Source of the DNA: Phycisphaerae bacterium
GTDB lineage: Bacteria > Planctomycetota > Phycisphaerae > UBA1845 > Fen-1342
NCBI GenBank assembly: GCA_022072445.1
Contig: JAJVHV010000003.1
Span: forward strand, 197,204-261,203
Reading direction: 5' to 3'
DNA length: 64,000 nucleotides
The first letter of the stretch is position 1; each line of letters begins with the position of its first letter. The translations under genes were made by a program, and so were the position numbers. Below, one piece after another: positions 43,713 to 52,518 of the stretch. Below the pieces are notes generated by a model, which was given only the letters and a program-made list of their open reading frames with translations, made no database searches and was not told the DNA's origin.

Positions 43713-44393
43713 TTAGCGCATGACCCACTGAAGCGTTCCGCGTCTCGGTTCGAGCGTTTCGCGCGTCAGCGTCGAGCCGGAGAGAGTATAGGGCACGCGC
43801 AGCGTTTTGCGAAGTGTGAACTCCTTGAGGTTTGCCGGTCCCTCGGGCGGCGGCTTGCCAGGACCGATAACCGTCGGCGGCTTGCTCGGATCATACGCGC
43901 GGTTCGCTATCGCACGCGTCTCCCCGCTCAAACCCGCCACAAACAGGTCGAAGCGATTCACGTTCAGCGGAATCTGACGCCAGATCGCGACCGACTCGCG
44001 CGTGTGATCGTCGCCCGAAAGCAACGCCCCGATCGCTTCATTGGGGTGGACCAGCCGCGGGTGCGTCGTCCGGTGCCGCTCGCGAATGGCCTCGAAAACC
44101 AGCGGCGAAATGCCCATGTCGCTCTCGAAGCGTTCGAGCTTCTCGGTCACGATCTCGAAGAGCGGGAAGAAACGCTGCGCACGCCGATCCGTGTTGGTGA
44201 CCGAGTAAACCACGTACCAGTACGTCTCAACCTCGCCGCTCGGTGACTGGACGTCGATCCGTCGTGGGTCGAGGAACTTGAACTCGAACTCCCAGGCGAT
44301 CGCCACTGGCGACGGCGCGGGACCGACGCCCACCGGCTCCTCCTGAGCCAGCATCAGCGGAACGAACAGAACTGCGGTGGCAAAAACCGGCAT
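43713..44393 (-). CDS. Exported protein of unknown function
   Basis: 226 residues, with a short signal peptide (MPVFATAVLFVPLMLAQEE). The mature part is rich in beta strands with aromatic residues (WYVVYSVTNTDRRAQRFFPLFEIVTE, NVNRFDLFVAGLSGETR). The ending DQW-like LQWVMR is unremarkable. No known family. It is 12 nt after the HEAT protein gene and 62 nt before rpmA, so it belongs to the same transcript. Confidence 0.72.
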   Translation of the reverse strand: MPVFATAVLFVPLMLAQEEPVGVGPAPSPVAIAWEFEFKFLDPRRIDVQSPSGEVETYWYVVYSVTNTDRRAQRFFPLFEIVTEKLERFESDMGISPLVFEAIRERHRTTHPRLVHPNEAIGALLSGDDHTRESVAIWRQIPLNVNRFDLFVAGLSGETRAIANRAYDPSKPPTVIGPGKPPPEGPANLKEFTLRKTLRVPYTLSGSTLTRETLEPRRGTLQWVMR

Positions 44394-44405
44394 GGGTTCG
44401 AAATC

Positions 44406-46865
44406 CTATCCGCGATACTGGTTGCGAATGAGTTGGCTGGCCTGGTTGTTCAGCAGGTTCAGCGCGCCGAGCGCCTGCGACGCGGCCGTCCGCAGCGTGT
44501 CGTCGGTCTCAGTCTCGACCAGACGGATCAGTTGATCGACGGTCTCGTTCGGCAGGTGATTGCCGCGCCGCTTGGCCGCGTCGGCCAGGGCCGCGAACAT
44601 CGCCACCCGCATCGCCGGCTCTTCGCCCGAGTCGAGCGCGATCCGCGCGATGGCCTGCTGCGCCTCTTCGGTGGCCAGTTGCCCCAGCACACGCGCCACC
44701 ATGACGCGCAGCACCGCGTCCTGCGTCGTCTGAACGACCGAGATCAGCGCGTTCTGCGCCGCCACAACGTCGTTGATGACCGGGTTGTTCGTCTCGGCCA
44801 GCATCAGCAGCGTCTCGGCGGTCTCGCGCGCCAGCGCACTGCCAAGCTCTGGCGTGATCGCCACCAGCCCGACCGCCTTGGATACCCGCGCGACCGCCGC
44901 CAGTGTGGCCTCCGCGTCGGCCCCGGGCGTCAGCTCGGCCACGCGGTGATCGGCGCGGACGATGCCGCGCACCAGCTCGCGGTCGGCCGGCTTGGACAGG
45001 ATCACGATCGGCACCGCGGCGAACTCGTTACCGCGGTGAAGCTGCTCGAGACTCTCGGCCAGCTCCGGCCCGCGCACGTCCGACGCCAGAAAGATCACGT
45101 CCAGCCCGGGAAGTTCCTTGCGCACCTGGTCCAACCCGGCGAACAGCGTCGTGCTGGCCAGCACGGTGTAACCGTTGTCGCGCAACACACCGACCGTCTG
45201 ATTCGCCGCCGCCTCGTCGGCGTCGACCACCAGCGCGTTGCGTGAGCCGCCGTGCAGCATCAGAGCTTCCGAAAGCACGGGCATCAGGCTCTGGTAGTTC
45301 TTGAACTGCTGCATCGGACGCGCGTTGGCCAGGGCCAGGGCGGCGCGGATGCGCACCATCCGATGCGGGAAGTTGAGCGCTTCCGCCAGCGGCAGCTTCT
45401 CGGCCTCGTCGCCGACCAGGGCCGCCGGCCCCGCCGTCAGCCGGAGCGCCTCGATGGCACCCAGCGCCACGGCCGGATCGACCGTGCGGATCGCGCGGCC
45501 CAGCGTCGCCAAGCCGTGCTCGGCACCGCCCGTGCGGGCGAAGTACGCCGCGCTGGGAAACTCAGCCGCACGCGTCTCGTCGCGCTGGCCCGCCTCGAGC
45601 TGCGCCTCGCGGCGGAAATCGGCCGCCAGCCACAGCGACAGCGCCGGCTTGAGATCAGGCTGAAGATTCAGCGCTTCCTCGCAGCAACGCATGGTCATGA
45701 CTTCGTTGAAAACCTGCGTGGGCACCGGGATGTTCGTCAACATGTCCTCGCGCCAGTACCACACGTTCGCCGTGTCCAGCGTCGTGTCCGCCGCCAGCGA
45801 TCCCAGATCCGCGTAGTAGGCCTCCGCCAGCCGCAGGAACAGGTCGGCGGCCGTCGAGTTCTCGTCAAACGGCACTCCCGCGGCCCGCAGACTCGCGAGC
45901 GCCTCGTTCACCGTCTCGCGCACCTCCGGCGGCGTCGCCGAATCGTCGCGGAGCTGAAAGAGATACGGCAGCGACTGTGCGTAGGGAATCCGGCCCAGGA
46001 TCGCAACGAGATACCGCTTGGTCGCAAGATCGTTCATCCGCAGGGCCATCACCAGCGGATTCAGAGCCGCCCGGTCGATCTGCGGCATGCACCGCAGGAC
46101 CGGCTGCTGCAGCGAGACCTTCTGCGGATCGCGCAGGTACTGAACCAGGAACGGAATCGCGTACTCACCCGAGTCCTTCAGCGCCGCAACCGCATTTTCG
46201 AATCCGCGCGGCGGACCGCCCAGTCGCTCGATGTGGTCCTTGATCCGTCCGGGGTCGGCCTTGATCAGGTTTTCGCCGCGGGCCATCACCTTCAGCATCT
46301 GCCGGCACGAATCGCCCACGATTGAATTCGACAGGAGCTGGACGAGAATCTCCTGCCGTTTCGCCACGCGGTCGGCGAATTCCAGCACGGCGACGGGATC
46401 GGGATCGCTTGCCAGAAGCGCCTTGAAGTTCGCGTCGGAAATGTCGAATCGGCCGATGCTCGCGAAATACCAGCCGTCGTCCGCCTCGTTCATCTGCTCG
46501 CGGCCCGCCGCCAGCAGCTCCGCCACGCGCTTGCCGCTCTCGCTCAACTTGCCGCTTTCAACGTCCTGCTCGAAGAGCAGCACCGCGCCGCCCTGCCCGC
46601 GGGCACTCGAACGCTCAGCCAGCAACGCCACGCGAAAAGCAGACGGATTCAGCGCCAGCAACTCGCCAAACGCCTTCTCCAGGCCGGCGGCGTCCTTCGC
46701 CATGATCGCCGTCGTCGCCGCCTCCCACTTCGACCATGCGTCGGCTGCGGCCGACGTGACGAATCCTTGAGCAGAAATCTGACCGGAGGTGGGCGGCACC
46801 CGCAGGGCCACGCTCAGGACGACACAACACCCGGCAAGACGCACAGCCCTGGCGGCGATGGACAT
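44406..46865 (-). CDS. Exported HEAT-repeat protein with internal receiver-like domain
   Basis: 819-residue protein with a signal peptide (AARAVRLAGCCVVLSVALRV). It holds two sets of HEAT-like helices, at about 220-340 (AIPFLVQYLRDPQKVSLQQP, MALRMNDLATKRYLVAILG) and about 690-815 (AVLRVMVARVLGQLATEEAQ). Between them, at about 537-650, is a response-regulator-like fold: LVVDADEAAANQTVGVLRDNGYTV, LDVIFLASDV and VPIVILSKPAD. The usual phospho-acceptor Asp after the third strand is replaced by Ala, so it is unlikely to be phosphorylated. Start from GGAGG 5 nt upstream of ATG 46865. Role unknown. Confidence 0.8.
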   Translation of the reverse strand: MSIAARAVRLAGCCVVLSVALRVPPTSGQISAQGFVTSAAADAWSKWEAATTAIMAKDAAGLEKAFGELLALNPSAFRVALLAERSSARGQGGAVLLFEQDVESGKLSESGKRVAELLAAGREQMNEADDGWYFASIGRFDISDANFKALLASDPDPVAVLEFADRVAKRQEILVQLLSNSIVGDSCRQMLKVMARGENLIKADPGRIKDHIERLGGPPRGFENAVAALKDSGEYAIPFLVQYLRDPQKVSLQQPVLRCMPQIDRAALNPLVMALRMNDLATKRYLVAILGRIPYAQSLPYLFQLRDDSATPPEVRETVNEALASLRAAGVPFDENSTAADLFLRLAEAYYADLGSLAADTTLDTANVWYWREDMLTNIPVPTQVFNEVMTMRCCEEALNLQPDLKPALSLWLAADFRREAQLEAGQRDETRAAEFPSAAYFARTGGAEHGLATLGRAIRTVDPAVALGAIEALRLTAGPAALVGDEAEKLPLAEALNFPHRMVRIRAALALANARPMQQFKNYQSLMPVLSEALMLHGGSRNALVVDADEAAANQTVGVLRDNGYTVLASTTLFAGLDQVRKELPGLDVIFLASDVRGPELAESLEQLHRGNEFAAVPIVILSKPADRELVRGIVRADHRVAELTPGADAEATLAAVARVSKAVGLVAITPELGSALARETAETLLMLAETNNPVINDVVAAQNALISVVQTTQDAVLRVMVARVLGQLATEEAQQAIARIALDSGEEPAMRVAMFAALADAAKRRGNHLPNETVDQLIRLVETETDDTLRTAASQALGALNLLNNQASQLIRNQYRG

Positions 46866-47227
46866 CGGCACCTCCGAACAGCGTAACTGACGCAGCCTGA
46901 ACGCGTTGCAACCCCCCGCATACGCCGCGGCGATTATAGATGGACCCAAACGCGTGTCAACGCGGCCCGCCCGGCCCGCCCCCCTTCCCCCCCCCGCCCG
47001 GTCCGCCAGAGCCGCGCCCGTTATGGGGCGGCGGCCGCCGAGGTCGACACTTCGCGCATCAGCAGGATCGCGCACGCCGCCCCCCCCCCATCGCGAAATC
47101 ACCCGCCCCGGCGATCACCTCGGCTATAATGGATGAGTGCGTGGCGCCGCAATCGCCGACGCCGTCAATGTCTATCGGGCCCAAACGACGATGGGAGCGG
47201 TCAACCAGACCGCGAGGGATCGAGAAA
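46866..47227. other. Intergenic region between divergent HEAT-protein and subtilase genes
   Basis: 362 nt. Contains the consensus promoter for the minus-strand gene (46933-46960), a C-rich tract at about 46979-47000, and TATAAT at 47125-47130 that could serve the subtilase gene, without a convincing -35 box. No RNA gene or small ORF was recognised. Confidence 0.6.
46933..46960 (-). promoter_or_regulatory. Consensus sigma70 promoter of the HEAT-rpmA operon
   Basis: On the minus strand TTGACA (46960-46955) and TATAAT (46938-46933) are both perfect, with a 16-nt spacer. The leader to ATG 46865 would be about 60 nt. This is the best promoter in the window. Confidence 0.75.
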
Positions 47228-48754
47228 ATGTCGCGTCGCGTCGAGACCATCCGATTGGCGTTCATCCTGTTTGCGCTCGGCAGCGACGCGGCGGCGCTGG
47301 CTGAGAACACACGCACGCACATCGCGGGTCGCGACGGAATTTCGGACGCACCCGGTGCGGCCGCGACGACGCACATCCTCTTGCGGCTCCGGCCCGACAT
47401 CGCCGATCGCCGCGCGGCGAATCCCGATAGCGCCGAGCCGTCACTCGACGCCGGCCCGATCGACGCCGCACTCCGTGCCTGGGGCGTGACGGCGATATGC
47501 GACGTGCTCGCGTTCACGCCACGCCACGCTGAACTGAGCGAGAATTCGCGCGTCGCACGAACCGTCAAGCTGCACGTCGCGCCAAACACCGACACGCGCG
47601 CCATGGCCGCCGCCTTCGCCACGCTACCGGGAGTCGAACTGGCGGAGGTCGACGGCGTCGGTGAAATCGCCGACACCATCCCCAACGATCCATCCTTCGC
47701 CCAGCTCTGGGGCATGCGCAACACCGGTCAGACCGGCGGCTTCCCCGGCGCCGACGTCGACGCTCCCAAAGCCTGGGACATCGTCACCGGCGACGCCGCG
47801 GTCGTGATCGCCATGATCGACACCGGCGTTCAGGCGGATCATCCCGATCTCAACGGCAAAGTCATCAGCGGCCGAAACACCTATGCCGACGACGACAACA
47901 CCGACGACCCGCACGGCCACGGCACGCACACCGCCGGAACCGCCGCGGCATGGGGAAACAACGGCGTTGGCGTCGCGGGCATGGCCTGGGCCGCGAGCGT
48001 TCTGGCGATGCGCTGCACCACGGACGGCGGGACGTACTTCGAGAGCGACCTGGCCGAGGCGATCATCTGGGCCGCCGACTACGGCGCGCCGATCATGTCC
48101 ATGAGCCTCCAGTCTTACACGGGCTCGCAGACGCTTCAGGATGCCGTCAACTACGCGTTCGGGGCCGGATGCGTGCTGATCGCCGCGAACGGCAACAATC
48201 ACGGCAACACGATCGCATTCCCGGCGAAGTGGCCGAACTGCATGGGCATCGCCGCCACCAACGCGTTTGACGGCTGGCCGAGCTACTCGAACTATGGGCC
48301 GGAGACCGACGTCGCGGCGCCAGGCGACGCGATCTACTCGCTGAACAAGCTCAGCGGCTATTCGACGCGCTCCGGCACGTCGATGGCCACGCCGCACGTC
48401 AGCGGACTGGCCGCGCTGCTGCTTTCGCTCAACCCGTGCCTGACCAACGCGGAGATCGAGACCCACCTGCGCACCTCGACCGAGGACATCGGGGCGGCGG
48501 GATTCGACGAGAAGTTCGGCTACGGGCGGATCAACGCGTTCATCGCCGTCTCGACGGTCAGCACCGGCGTCGTGGGCGACATGAACTGCGACTGTGCCGT
48601 GGACGGTTTCGACATCGAGCCGTTCATCCAGGCGCTGCTCGACCCCGCCGGCTACACCGCCGAGCACCCGGATTGCGACCTGATGCGGGCCGACGCGAAC
48701 GGCGACGGGGCGATCGACGGATTCGACATCGATGCGTTCGTGGCGCTGCTGTAG
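47228..48754 (+). CDS. Subtilisin-like serine protease with dockerin-like C-terminus
   Basis: 508-residue secreted S8 peptidase. The catalytic triad is Asp198 (IAMIDTGV), His231 (HGHGTHTAG) and Ser385 (SGTSMATPHVSG), with the oxyanion Asn region LIAANGNNHG. A signal peptide precedes a propeptide-like I9-type region (to about 160). The last ~60 residues contain two calcium-loop motifs (DMNCDCAVDGFDIEPF and DANGDGAIDGFDIDAF), the planctomycete dockerin-like tail presumed to anchor or scaffold. Start MSRRVETIRL chosen as the first Met of the signal peptide. Confidence 0.92.
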   Translation: MSRRVETIRLAFILFALGSDAAALAENTRTHIAGRDGISDAPGAAATTHILLRLRPDIADRRAANPDSAEPSLDAGPIDAALRAWGVTAICDVLAFTPRHAELSENSRVARTVKLHVAPNTDTRAMAAAFATLPGVELAEVDGVGEIADTIPNDPSFAQLWGMRNTGQTGGFPGADVDAPKAWDIVTGDAAVVIAMIDTGVQADHPDLNGKVISGRNTYADDDNTDDPHGHGTHTAGTAAAWGNNGVGVAGMAWAASVLAMRCTTDGGTYFESDLAEAIIWAADYGAPIMSMSLQSYTGSQTLQDAVNYAFGAGCVLIAANGNNHGNTIAFPAKWPNCMGIAATNAFDGWPSYSNYGPETDVAAPGDAIYSLNKLSGYSTRSGTSMATPHVSGLAALLLSLNPCLTNAEIETHLRTSTEDIGAAGFDEKFGYGRINAFIAVSTVSTGVVGDMNCDCAVDGFDIEPFIQALLDPAGYTAEHPDCDLMRADANGDGAIDGFDIDAFVALL

Positions 48755-48817
48755 ACGCGTGCCCGTACGGGGAAACAGAACTGTTGTCGCGGCTACATCG
48801 GGCTTAGGATGCACGCT

Positions 48818-49267
48818 ATGCCACCGGAAGAGCGCATTCCTGATTCCGCTGAGATCTCGGAGCTTGATCTGAGCGTGCGCACCAGGCGAAGCCTGGAGCA
48901 CGCCGGAATTCGCACTGTCGGTGAGTTGAGGCGTTGGTCGGATGAGGCGTTGCTCAAAATCAGAAACTTCACCAGCCGGTGCCTGGCGGAGGTACGCCCG
49001 CTCCTGGCGAATACCAGTCCAGAGGGCCGCGTGTCGCGCCGCACGCCCGCAGTGTACAGCGGACGGGTTTGCGCTGGCCACGTTGAGCTGGACGAAGGCG
49101 TGCGGCTGCCTGACGGTGCAAAGGTGAGTGTCCAGTTGTGCGATCCTGACGAGGCGGACGCCCAGGCATTGTCCGAAGCGCTCTTGAATCTGGCCGGATC
49201 AGTCAAGAACCTCCCAGCGGACTTTTCGGAACATCACGATCACTACCTCCACGGGCGCGGGAGGTAA
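48818..49267 (+). CDS. Putative antitoxin with RNA polymerase alpha-CTD-like helix-hairpin-helix domain
   Basis: 149 residues. Residues ~15-62 (LSVRTRRSLEHAGIRTVGEL, then LLKIRNFTSRCLAEVRPLL) match the C-terminal domain of RNA polymerase alpha, a DNA-binding HhH fold. The remainder has a beta strand pair and helix (YSGRVCAGHVELDEGVRLPD) that probably neutralises the toxin. It overlaps the PIN gene by 1 nt (TAATG). ATG 48818 has AGGA 8 nt upstream. TTGTCG (48784-48789) and TAGGAT (48805-48810) with a 15-nt spacer could be a promoter giving a nearly leaderless message. Confidence 0.72.
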   Translation: MPPEERIPDSAEISELDLSVRTRRSLEHAGIRTVGELRRWSDEALLKIRNFTSRCLAEVRPLLANTSPEGRVSRRTPAVYSGRVCAGHVELDEGVRLPDGAKVSVQLCDPDEADAQALSEALLNLAGSVKNLPADFSEHHDHYLHGRGR

Positions 49268-49677
49268 TGAATACCTGGTTCGTCGACTCATCGCACTACT
49301 TCGCCCTCCTGAGTGAATCGGACGCGCATCACGCGATCGCAAAGGAGTCGCAGGCCATTCCCCACCGCGTCGTCACCACCACGTGGGTGCTGACGGAGGT
49401 CGGCGACGGACTCGCGGCTCCCCACGCTCGCGGCTCATTCGTCGCGCTGCTCCGATTGCTGCGCAGCCACGCAACGGTCGAGATCGTGCCCGCCTCCGAC
49501 ACCTTGTTTGATCGCGGATGCCGGTACTTCGAAGAGCGTCCAGACCAGTCGTGGTCGCTGACCGACTGCATCTCGTTCGTCGTGATGGCCGAACGCGGTC
49601 TGCGCGAGGCATTGACTTCCGATCGTCATTTCGAGCAGGCCGGATTCGTCGCACTGCTGCGGAGGTCGGGTCGATGA
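49267..49677 (+). CDS. PIN domain toxin (VapC-like)
   Basis: 136-residue PIN nuclease. Acidic active-site residues appear in FVDSSHYFALL (Asp), TTWVLTEVGDGLA (Glu) and SLTDCISFVVMAERG with ALTSDRHFEQAGF (Asp). One-nt overlap with the upstream putative antitoxin supports a type II toxin-antitoxin pair. Its stop codon and last codons lie inside a palindromic repeat (49665-49683). Confidence 0.86.
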   Translation: MNTWFVDSSHYFALLSESDAHHAIAKESQAIPHRVVTTTWVLTEVGDGLAAPHARGSFVALLRLLRSHATVEIVPASDTLFDRGCRYFEERPDQSWSLTDCISFVVMAERGLREALTSDRHFEQAGFVALLRRSGR

Positions 49678-49728
49678 CCCGACGCGCATTTCTGCGTAGG
49701 CGTAGGTCGGGTCGATGACCCGACCTAC
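49665..49728. repeat. Two palindromic repeats after the PIN gene
   Basis: GTCGGGTC-GAT-GACCCGAC at 49665-49683 crosses the PIN gene stop. A longer copy, GTAGGTCGGGTC-GAT-GACCCGACCTAC, at 49702-49728 has a perfect 12-bp stem. Both lack T-runs. Confidence 0.85.
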
Positions 49729-49795
49729 GGCACTGTTGACGCGGCCGCCTGGCCGGTAGGATGCGCCCTATGCCGGTGCGCGGGCACACTCGCTC

Positions 49796-50461
49796 ATGAT
49801 CGAAGCTCTCCCCATCCGCGCACTGTTCCGCTTCGAAATCCCCATCCAGCGCGTCCGCAAGCCGCCGCTGCTCAGCGGCGACGTGTCGCGCTGGGATGAG
49901 CGCTTCGCCGCCCCGACGCTGTGCCAGCTCGACGGCCAGGCTCCGTTCGCCGACGTCTACTGGGCCTGGGACGACGACGCCTTGTACGCCGCCTACCGCG
50001 TCCGCGGAAAGAAGTCACCCCCGGAGTGCGACACCGCTGCGTGGTGGAAGAAGGACGGCTTCCGCCTGTGCATCGACACGCGCGACGCACGCGACGTCCG
50101 CCGCGCCACGCGCTTTTGCCGCCTGTTCTACGTTCTGCCGGTCGGCGGCGGCCCCAAGCGCAAGTCGCCCATTGTCGGCACGCACCGCATGTCGCGCGCC
50201 CGCGAGCCCGCCCCCGAAATCGACCTCAGCGGTGTCCGCACCGCCGTCCGCGTCGAGCGCGACGGCTACGGTGTCGAAGTCGCGCTCCCCGCCAGTTGCC
50301 TCTCCGGCTGGGACCCGGTCGAGCATCCGCGCATCGGCATCTTCTACAAAGTCAAGGACGTGCAGCTCGGCGGGCAGCAGCTCAGCGCCACCGACGACAT
50401 GGGCTGGAACGTCGACCCCAGCACCTGGGCCACCGGCGTGCTGACGACGACACCCGACTGA
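49796..50461 (+). CDS. CBM9-like / DOMON-like carbohydrate-binding protein
   Basis: 221 residues with no signal peptide. The pattern (ADVYWAWDDDALYAAYRVRG, WWKKDGFRLCIDTRDARDV, GYGVEVALPASCLSGWDP, RIGIFYKVKD) fits a beta-sandwich of the CBM9-like type found in planctomycetes, often beside glycan-degrading enzymes. No enzyme domain accompanies it. TTGACG (49736-49741) and TAGGAT (49757-49762), 15 nt apart, may be its promoter. Sugar ligand unknown. Confidence 0.72.
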   Translation: MIEALPIRALFRFEIPIQRVRKPPLLSGDVSRWDERFAAPTLCQLDGQAPFADVYWAWDDDALYAAYRVRGKKSPPECDTAAWWKKDGFRLCIDTRDARDVRRATRFCRLFYVLPVGGGPKRKSPIVGTHRMSRAREPAPEIDLSGVRTAVRVERDGYGVEVALPASCLSGWDPVEHPRIGIFYKVKDVQLGGQQLSATDDMGWNVDPSTWATGVLTTTPD

Positions 50462-50519
50462 AGCGCTGCGCCGGGCCCCGCGCCCCGTCGCGGCGCACGG
50501 CATGTCGCGCCGCGGCTGC

Positions 50520-51032
50520 TCACATCTGCGTCTGGCCGATCGAATAACAACCGCTCCCTTCGTGATAGAGTTCGTATCCCTCCAGCCCGCGCACGTGGGG
50601 CACCGGACCCCACCGCTCAAACGTCGGCGCGTAGCTCGACTTCTCCGTCTCGAAGTAGCTCTTGCCGTCGTTGGGACCCTCGCGATCGTGCCGGCCGTCG
50701 CGCGGGCAGCGGAACACCCGCACCACACTGCCCGCATACGGCAGCAGCTTCTCCGCCAGAAACACGCGCTCCGGGCCGGGCAACGGATCGGCGCTCACCG
50801 ACGGCATGTACGACACCCGCAATTGCTGCTTGTTCTCGTCGCGATACATGCCCAGCGCCAGCTCGAGTTGTCGTAGCTGGTTCCCGCACGCCACCTGCGC
50901 CGCCTGCCCCCGCGCACGGCCGACCGCCGCCAGCAGCACCGCTGCCAGCAGCGCCACCAGGGCCACCACGATCAGAATCTCGATCAGCGTCAGCGCCCCA
51001 CGACACGTCCGCAATCGGCTTACCACGCGCAT
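50520..51032 (-). CDS. Type IV pilin-like / type II secretion pseudopilin (DUF1559-like)
   Basis: 170-residue pilin-like protein. The class III signal and hydrophobic helix are clear: CRGALTLIEILIVVALVALL, with cleavage expected after Gly and Glu at position 5 of the mature form. The globular part has QLRQLELALGMYRDENKQQL and RCPRD, typical of planctomycete DUF1559-like pilins. It is the last gene of the yggX operon, 21 nt after the cyclophilin gene. No secretion ATPase is nearby, so its assembly system lies elsewhere. Confidence 0.86.
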   Translation of the reverse strand: MRVVSRLRTCRGALTLIEILIVVALVALLAAVLLAAVGRARGQAAQVACGNQLRQLELALGMYRDENKQQLRVSYMPSVSADPLPGPERVFLAEKLLPYAGSVVRVFRCPRDGRHDREGPNDGKSYFETEKSSYAPTFERWGPVPHVRGLEGYELYHEGSGCYSIGQTQM

Positions 51033-51053
51033 CTCGCTTACACCCTTGGTTAG

Positions 51054-51728
51054 TTAGGGCGTCCGCAGCGCCGGTTGACTCGCCGGCGCCAGCCGTCGGG
51101 CCCGCCGGATCACGATCGGTTCGACCGGCTTGCTGCGCCGATCGCGATACGTCTCGTTCGGACCCATCTTGACGCTCTGCGCCCGCTCGATGACGTCCAA
51201 CCCCTCGGCGACCAGCCCAAACACACAGAAGCCGGCGCCGTCGGGTCCGGCCTCGTCCAGATGGGCGTTGTCCGCCAGGTTGACGAAGAACTCGCTCGTC
51301 GCCGAATCCGCTTCGCCATTCTTGCGCGACATTGCCACCGTCCCGCGCGCGTGCTTCAGCCCATTCGGCCATTCATTCCGAACCGGCGGGCGCAGCCCTT
51401 CGGTTTTCAGCGCGTCGTCGGGGCCGAACGAGCCACCCACCACCATCGTCCGCGACAGCACGCGATGGAAGATCGTCCCGTCGTAGAAACCCGCATCGAC
51501 GTACGCCAGAAAATTCGCGACCGTCTGCGGGGCGCGCTTTGCGTCCAGCTCCAGCACCACCCGGCCCCAGTCCTCGCCCTGGCGCCCGATCGACAGCTCC
51601 ACCCGCGGCCGCAGCGGCGCCGACGTCGTCGCCGGCTGGCTGCTCGCCGCCGGCACGCCCGTCTGCTGCCCATCTCGTCCCGCGCACGCTACGCTCAGCA
51701 GCGCCGCCAGCCACACACCCGTGCTCAT
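51054..51728 (-). CDS. Peptidyl-prolyl cis-trans isomerase, cyclophilin type (lipoprotein)
   Basis: 224-residue cyclophilin. A short signal peptide ends in a lipobox (LSVAC), so it is probably membrane-anchored in the periplasm. The catalytic core is visible: APQTVANFLAYVDAGFYDGTIFHRV, then the ...EFFVNL...FCVFGLVAEGLDVIE region. The C-terminal ~25 residues are basic and Pro-rich. It would assist folding of exported proteins. Start at ATG 51728 (MSTGVWLAAL) rather than the longer frame because it begins the signal peptide. 4 nt from the enoyl-CoA hydratase stop. Confidence 0.9.
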   Translation of the reverse strand: MSTGVWLAALLSVACAGRDGQQTGVPAASSQPATTSAPLRPRVELSIGRQGEDWGRVVLELDAKRAPQTVANFLAYVDAGFYDGTIFHRVLSRTMVVGGSFGPDDALKTEGLRPPVRNEWPNGLKHARGTVAMSRKNGEADSATSEFFVNLADNAHLDEAGPDGAGFCVFGLVAEGLDVIERAQSVKMGPNETYRDRRSKPVEPIVIRRARRLAPASQPALRTP

Positions 51729-51732
51729 CGTC

Positions 51733-52491
51733 TCAGTTCCCCAGGAATTTCCGCACGCCGGCGCGCGACTCGGCACTCAAACGCATCGACGCGTTCAGCC
51801 GCCGCGCCTCCTCCACCGCCGCGCCGTGCTCCAGCCCGCGTATCCGCCCCATCAGGCGCTTCGTCTCGGCCAGGGCCTCCGGCGGATACGACGCGAACAG
51901 CCGCGCATAGTGCCGGGCGCGCGGCATCAGCTCCGCATCCGCCACCACTTCATTCGCCAGGTTGAATTCCACCGCCCGCTCGGCGCTCAGATTCTCCCCC
52001 GTCAGCAGCAGATACTTCGCCTGCCGCTCGCCGACCAGCCGCCGCAGATACGTCATCACGATCGCCGCCACCAGCCCGCGCTTGATCTCCGGATACCCGA
52101 TCACCGCGCTTCGCCCGCACACCACGATGTCGCAGACGCTCGCCAGCCCCGCGCCGCCCGCCACGGCCGGCCCGTTCACCGCCGCGATCACCGGCCGCGG
52201 CGATCGATCGATCGTCTCGAACAGCCGCAGCAGCGCCGATGCGTCGAGCTCGGCCTGCGCCGCGTCCGTCGCCGCTACCTCGCGCAGGTCCAGCCCCGAG
52301 CAGAACGCCGGCGGCGCCGCGCTCACGATCAGCGCCCGCACCGCGCCGTCGGCCGCCGCATGCTCGAACGCCTCGGTCAGTTCCGCGATCAACGCCCGCG
52401 ACAGCGCATTGCGCGCCTCCGGCCGGTTCAGCGTCAGCTCCAGCCACGCCTCGTGCCGCTCGACTTTCAGAATCTCGCTCACGCCTCGCAC
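51733..52491 (-). CDS. Enoyl-CoA hydratase/isomerase family protein
   Basis: 252-residue crotonase-fold protein. Motifs: TLNRPEARNALS, the first oxyanion segment FCSGLDLRE, the second NGPAVAGGAGLASVCDIVV, and GYPEIKRGLVAAIV. Crotonases hydrate or isomerise acyl-CoA double bonds, but exact reaction and chain length cannot be told. GTG starts at 52491 and 52482 are both possible. Sits between yggX and the cyclophilin gene, 27 nt and 4 nt away, so the cluster mixes functions. Confidence 0.9.
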   Translation of the reverse strand: MRGVSEILKVERHEAWLELTLNRPEARNALSRALIAELTEAFEHAAADGAVRALIVSAAPPAFCSGLDLREVAATDAAQAELDASALLRLFETIDRSPRPVIAAVNGPAVAGGAGLASVCDIVVCGRSAVIGYPEIKRGLVAAIVMTYLRRLVGERQAKYLLLTGENLSAERAVEFNLANEVVADAELMPRARHYARLFASYPPEALAETKRLMGRIRGLEHGAAVEEARRLNASMRLSAESRAGVRKFLGN

Positions 52492-52518
52492 CGCCCAACC
52501 TGCGTGCTCACGCGCCGC

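Noticed and set aside
47125-47130. TATAAT as promoter for the subtilase gene
   Set aside because: No acceptable -35 box at 15-18 nt upstream, so it is mentioned only within the gap entry.
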